This document shows positions 58,838 through 64,000 of a stretch of 64,000 nucleotides of DNA, piece after piece; position 1 is the stretch's first letter, and the number at the start of each line of letters is the position of its first letter. Location: NCBI GenBank assembly GCA_036873755.1, contig JAVTVY010018706.1:1-64000 (forward strand), written 5' to 3'. Below the pieces are notes generated by a model, which saw only the letters and a program-made list of their open reading frames with translations, had not been told where the DNA came from and ran no database searches. The position numbers and the translations under genes were made by a program. The DNA comes from Hanleya hanleyi (Eukaryota > Mollusca > Polyplacophora > Lepidopleurida > Hanleyidae).

Positions 58838-59510
58838 TACCCTTCCCGCCGTAACAAATGATACTGGATAAAATAGATTGGAAAGGCAAATTTAAAAGAA
58901 ATTGGAAAGATAAAATTTACTGTGATAATGTCCCAATTATCACGTTCAATGCACGAGCTACCGTGCATAGCAAATGTGTATATGAATGCTGTAAGGGGCA
59001 TGAATGCTGCAAGAGGCATCAAATGAGAACACTCTCCAGGCAGGAGATCAAAACTACACCTGTGCAGAAGAGAAAAAAACAGAACTGAAAAGTGATAACA
59101 GAGTAGGCTTTACCTATATTTGAGCTTTGAACCCTTTGTATAGTTATTTATACGCTATGTAGCGGTTTTAAAATAATTGGGCACTCTATCGCAAAAAAAC
59201 AAATTCTCTTAGTTCAGATAGGTCAATGCTACCACCACGTGTAAGCGTGTAACCATTCCCGGAGACGCCGCCACAAATTTAGGTTCGTTTATTCCAATCT
59301 CAGTTAAGAGTTTCTGCCCTTATTGCTTCGCTCTCCTATCAAAGTCTAGTTTCACGATAACGGTGACAACCTTGTAACCCACAGTTTTGCTGATAGAATT
59401 GGAGCCCTCTACTATTGTGATTGTCTTATAATTCTCTGAGATGGTCAAGCGGATAGCTCTGGCTCACTAATAACAAATGCTCCCTAAACCTGCACATGCG
59501 CAGTTGAAAG

Positions 59511-59996
59511 ACCAAAAGGCGACGTCGCGTTTCGAAAGGCGACGTCGCGTTTCGAAAGGCGACGTCGCGTTTCAAAAGGCGACGTCGCGTTTCGAAAGGC
59601 GACGTCGCGTTTCAAACGACGCGTCGCGTCGCCTTTTGAAAACGCGACGTCGCCTTTTAAAAAACACGACGTCGCGTTTTAAAACGCGACGTCGCGTTTC
59701 TTTCCTATCTTTTAACATTGCCAAACAAGACGTGGGTGAAACACGACGTCGCCTTTTGAAAACGCGACGTCGAGTTCCGTTGTGTCGAGTTTTACAATGC
59801 AAAAACATAGGAAAGAAACGCGACGTCGCGTTTTAAAAGGCGACGTCGTGTTTTCCAAAAGGCGGCGTCGTGTTTTAAAAACGCGACGTCGCGTTTCGAA
59901 ACACGACGTCGCGTTTCAAAAGGCGACGTCGCGTTTCAAAAGGCGACATCGCGTTTTGAAAAGGCGACGGAAACTTGGCACAAATAGAACACCATA
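59511..59996. repeat. Duplicated right arm of the GACGTC transposon
   Basis: Carried into copy 2 of the segmental duplication. It has its own palindrome changes (GGCGGCGTCGTG near 59862, CAAACGACGCGTCGCGTCG at 59613) and the right terminus, but no left end. Confidence 0.9.
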
Positions 59997-60928
59997 ATAA
60001 TGCATCTCTACTCGCTCGCTCTTGGAGGTATCAAAGGCTCCACTGGGAGTCATCTCTCTACCTGGTCGTGCTTTGTGATTCCTGGATAAAGACTAAAACT
60101 ATTATTTTATAATAAACTTTATTTCATGGATATTAGGGATGTTGGTGGTTGTATTCACACAAGAATCATACTCGTATAAACCATAGTTTCCACATTTAAG
60201 ATCAAAGTACTTAAAGTACTGATGTAGGGTTTACTTGCATCAGAGGGGTTTATTAGTCCCATATTTGTGATCATTTGAGGGAGAAAATCGTCCTCAAGCT
60301 GTTCGGTTTGTAGGGCCAAACTTTCACTTTTATCAAAAGGATATGAAATGGACCATTCAGCCTACATGTTGAATTATAAGACACGAAATAATGAAGGGCT
60401 GCAGATGCACGAATTTATGGCGCACCAAAGTTGGTACAATTGGCTTATTTTCTTATTTTTGTGCACTTTTCGGTGCAGATTTTCTTTTGTTACAGAAATA
60501 GAACACCTTTAACCAAAACCAATTTTGGCTAATTTAAACAACAAATAATTCTGAAATATTCAGTCTAAATATGAATTTGGTTAATGGTGTAATAATTTTG
60601 CAACAATAGAAAATGTCGACAGTAAATGTACCGAAAAGTGCAAAATAAGCCAATGCGGCAGATTTGAACCACTGTAAGTCTGGTTGTGTTTATCTGTAGG
60701 CCTTGATTTATTCTTTATCTGATCGATTATGTAGACTGTATTAGATTATTATCACCCAGTATGTAGACTGTAAAAATTGTCAATTTGTCGCTTTTCAGAC
60801 AAAAATTAGCCCCACCAGCTGTGTGTATCAAAAACGCATCGAGGGCCCTATCTAAAGCGAACACCACATTTGGATCTTATAACAAAAGTTCCATGGATCG
60901 GTTGTCGATGGACCGTGTCGAATGACTA

Positions 60929-61869
60929 GGGGAGATTGGGATACAGTGGGACAAGCCATCTAGCTTCCTTGTTAAGTACAGGAAGCACATTACAATATTA
61001 TCAGTAGAAAGCTACCACCCCCATACAACACACCTATATTGATATATAAAAACTATCATTGGCAACAAATTGGGAGCAAAAAAAACTGTTTTTAAGCAGT
61101 CCAAGTAAATTCTGAGGACTAAGGATGATATTTTGTTATACCAAGTTTTCAGCAGTACTTCATTGCTGTTTTGTTACTACTGAGAAAGGATGGACAAATG
61201 TAAATTTGAATTATATAGATTTATTATCTCAGATGTATGTATTAGTTATTTTTCATAAAATGGAAAATATCATGCACATGGGGCGGACTGGGAAACTTTT
61301 GCTGCGCACACTGGGACAATAGTAATCAAATGGTGAAATTTACTTTGACCCTACAATCGTATCAAAATGCATTATTTTGTTTCCTACATGTAGATTATAT
61401 TAATTGCTAATCCTATCAGATTTGATGAGTTTTATTAACACTTTCAAAGTCAATTGCTTTCGTTGGAATGAAAATCATACAAAATATTTTTTTTTTCTCA
61501 AATTTGGCCCCTGGGAAATATTTTACGTGAAGCAGGGATCTGAAATAGCAACTAACTTAACCATCGTTGTTGAATCTTCTAAACTCCTATGAAACATACT
61601 ATACTTGATATAACATGTATTTATTGTCCCATCGCACCCCAGTGGGTGTCCCAGTGTACCACATAGTGGAGCAAACTGGGACACATTTTTTTACGTTTTT
61701 AAAAACAAATTCTGGAGAAAAGTATAAGAGATATTTCAGATTTTTTTGCATGGCTATGTCACACTAAATATAAGTTATAACGGGAGTATAGAAGGCTACA
61801 CTACATGACAATAATAACAGAGATTTTTGCAAAAAGGTGAAAAATGTCCCAGTGTACCCCAATCTCCCC
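60929..61869. mobile_element. Second copy of the GGGGAGATTGGG element
   Basis: Exactly the same length and boundaries as 57897-58837. It arose by the segmental duplication, not by a new insertion. Confidence 0.8.
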
Positions 61870-62150
61870 TACCCTTCCCGCCGTAACAAATGATACTGGA
61901 TAAAATAGATTGGAAAGGCAAATTTAAAAGAAATTGGAAAGATAAAATTTACTGTGATAATGTCCCAATTATCACGTTCAATGCACGAGCTACCGTGCAT
62001 AGCAAATGTGTATATGAATGCTGTAAGGGGCATGAATGCTGCAAGGGGCATCAAATGAGAACACTCTCCAGGCAGGAGATCAAAACTACACCTGTGCAGA
62101 AGAGAAAAAAACAGAACTGAAAAGTGATAACAGAGTAGGCTTTACCTATA

Positions 62151-62610
62151 AACTGTGAAAGTTACTGCTCATCACAACCTGTACACGCGTGTTTTACTGT
62201 GAATGTTCGAAAAAATTTAACTAAGACGTGGTGAACTGTTTTTATTTTAGCCGATTAGACTACCTGACATATCTAAGTTGCATCTAAAGGGATAAACATA
62301 CAATTACAATTATACGGATATACATTATATCAGAAATCGATGTACAACAGCGCAGCATCCAATCTAGCCCCAGAACTCACTTTCGCTGCGAAAACTGACT
62401 CGTTCCGCCAATATGGAAATAGCCGAACGTGAGATTGCGCAGCATCTTTTTTTCTGCACCTGCTATACGTCTACTAACAATCGGACGCTTTGAATCGGCA
62501 TCTTAATGTGTTCTATGGTTATTGGGTTGATCCGTGCGATGAAGAAAAGAAAGGAAAATAAAGATATGTACACCAAAGAAAACGAATTTAGAAAGGAACC
62601 TTCCATTTTA
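62151..62610. other. Unassigned DNA
   Basis: Nothing recognisable. Confidence 0.4.
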
Positions 62611-63183
62611 GCTCTGGTTATAGCCTTGTTCTATACTACGTGAGAACAACGCTATGGCTACAAACCAGTCACCAGATCGAGTTGTTGGGAAAGTGCCGTA
62701 CGGGCAATATTTGCCGAACCAATTGACCATAACCAATAAAATAATTCGATTCTATATCCACTTACCTCTCATAAAACACCTTGTTTATCAGCGACTGTCC
62801 ATTTTTAGTTTTGCTTGACGTCTAAACTCGGAAGAGGGGGGTAAAACTGTCCACATCGCCGTTGTGCGTGTAGTGTTTATCGCGAGTTGTTGTGGCGCGT
62901 AATCAGCGTTCTGATCGATGTAAAGATGGCGGCGATGTGGACAGTTTCCCCCCCCTCGTCCGAGTTTAGATCTCTTGCCAAGCTAAAAACGGGCATTCAC
63001 TCATAAACAAGGTATTTTATGAAAGGTAAGTGGACAAAAAATCGAATTATTTTATTGGTTATGGTCAATTGGTTCGGCAAATATTGCCCGTACGGCACTT
63101 TCCCAGCAACTCGATCTGGTGATTGGTTTGCAGCCATAGCGTTTTTCTCACGTAGTATAAAACAATGCTATACCAGAGCTACT
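62611..63183. mobile_element. Foldback element, arms about 260 bp
   Basis: AGCTCTGGTTATAGCCTTGT at the left is mirrored by the inverse at 63165-63183. The arms continue through CGTAGTATAGAAC, GGGAAAGTGCCGTACGGGCA and AAACTCGG to a short centre (about 62855-62935) holding AAGATGGCGGCGATG. The arms are about 90% similar. The frame at 63019-63204 is a product of the arm. Confidence 0.75.
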
Positions 63184-64000
63184 TCCATTTGCACTCCGAG
63201 ATAAAGAGGGAGGGAATTTGGCTTAATGTCACACTCAAGTTTGTTTCACTTATATGGTGAGAGTCAGTTTGGTTGGTGGAGGAAGCCGGAGTACCCAGAG
63301 AGAACCACCGCCCTTCGGCAAGTAACTGACAAACTTCACTCCGAGATAACCCTTCTATACCCCCAAGAGCCAGTGAATACCCCTAGAGGTGCACAGTCGA
63401 TTGTATGTCGTGATATTGGAGTGAATAGCGTGAAATGTACCGTATACATGGTATAATAAATGGCACATACCGTAATACAAGACTTCGTTCACAATTATGT
63501 TATCTCCGCTTCGTTTTTCTGAACATGTCTGTATGACCTACATTTATTGGCCTTCAATACAACGGTACACATTACGATGTACAAGATGACACACCAACTG
63601 GTTTTTGTCCAGTATTACGTGCACATGAACCGAGTATTTGAACAACGTACGGTAACCATGGTGAGAGACTCCGGCCAGTGATGTATTGATTTGGAAAGCT
63701 TATACAAGGTGCATGTACAAGTGAAGCAGTTTCAATCTCAGTAAACTCAGATATAATATCACGGAATGTTCCTGATTTACCATCTTGGTTTACCTAGATT
63801 GAAGCAGTTTGTGCTGTGGCGTAGGTTCAATTCATACACAATTACCACCCTACTGAATCGACAAGTATGATTATAGGTAAACACGGCGGGTCACGTGTCA
63901 AATCACAGTCAATGGTAGGTTTTTCGGTGCTCTCGTTATCAAGCGTGAGCGTGTGTCTGACCAGACGACAGTGACCACAGCCGAAAAAGAACGATTTTCA
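63184..64000. other. Unassigned DNA with a dispersed GGAAGCCGGAGTACCC motif
   Basis: GGAGGAAGCCGGAGTACCCA followed by GAGAGAACCACCG (about 63280-63312) is a motif I recall from dispersed repeats in many animal genomes. No gene is recognisable to the window end. Confidence 0.4.

Larger units (their letters stand above)
56069..59118. repeat. Tandem segmental duplication, copy 1
   Basis: 3050 bp from TTTGAGCTTTGAACCC to GAGTAGGCTTTACCTATA. It starts inside the GACGTC transposon and includes its right arm, about 930 bp of flanking DNA and two small TIR elements. Confidence 0.95.
59119..62150. repeat. Tandem segmental duplication, copy 2
   Basis: 3032 bp directly following copy 1, about 99% identical outside the array. 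Differences include a replaced CTATTTTTATCAAAAATAGG block near 56190, single changes (for example AAGAGG versus AAGGGG at the end of a frame near 62043) and rearranged palindromes. It ends at the same GGCTTTACCTATA and then meets unrelated sequence. Confidence 0.95.

Noticed and set aside
54854..62150. A second, independent insertion of the GACGTC transposon at 59511-59996
   Set aside because: It lacks a left end and has identical flanks, so it came with the segmental duplication.

Overview
The window is a eukaryotic nuclear fragment. It has no bacterial-style operons, it is AT-rich, candidate coding segments are short and flanked by GT/AG splice signals, and most of the sequence is transposon or satellite. 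The mix of DNA transposon families, a Ty3/gypsy element, LINE 3' ends and a Crypton-like tyrosine recombinase points to a marine invertebrate. A repeat near 13.65 and 25.2 kb resembles, from memory only, one common in gastropod molluscs. I therefore suggest a mollusc, possibly a vetigastropod, with modest confidence. No complete, clearly functional host gene is visible.

Layout. 0-4 kb: palindromic minisatellites and one candidate cysteine-rich exon. 4.3-7.1 kb: a truncated LINE and a fossil Ty3/gypsy polyprotein. 7.6-21 kb: a nested zone. A minus-strand Crypton-type (KIAA1958/DUF3504-like) tyrosine recombinase gene is split by two DNA transposons, one with an 8-bp and one with a 3-bp target duplication. 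Foldback and palindrome-array elements flank it. 21-27.2 kb: two divergent satellites, each reversing orientation partway, with a palindrome-array transposon inserted in the first. 27.35-32.18 kb: a full-length but mutated Ty3/gypsy retrotransposon with a perfect 5-bp target duplication. 32.5-40.3 kb: possible first exons of two host genes separated by a 3.3 kb repeat built around GGTGGCGCCACC. 40.6-54.3 kb: MITEs, foldback elements and mosaic repeats in otherwise featureless DNA. 54.85-62.15 kb: a palindrome-array transposon overlapping a recent 3.05 kb tandem duplication. 62.6-63.2 kb: a foldback element.

The most notable theme is a set of inverted-repeat transposons whose subterminal DNA is a tandem array of short palindromes. 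Three have clear 6-7 bp target duplications and 5'-TAYGG termini (18285-19717, 23148-24463, 54854-56964). Each family uses its own palindrome core (CCGCGG, GATATC, GACGTC). Further ends and arrays with the same design lie at 7896, 20619, 10139-12177 and 47470-51130. The genes do not form a pathway; the window is best read as layered transposon history.
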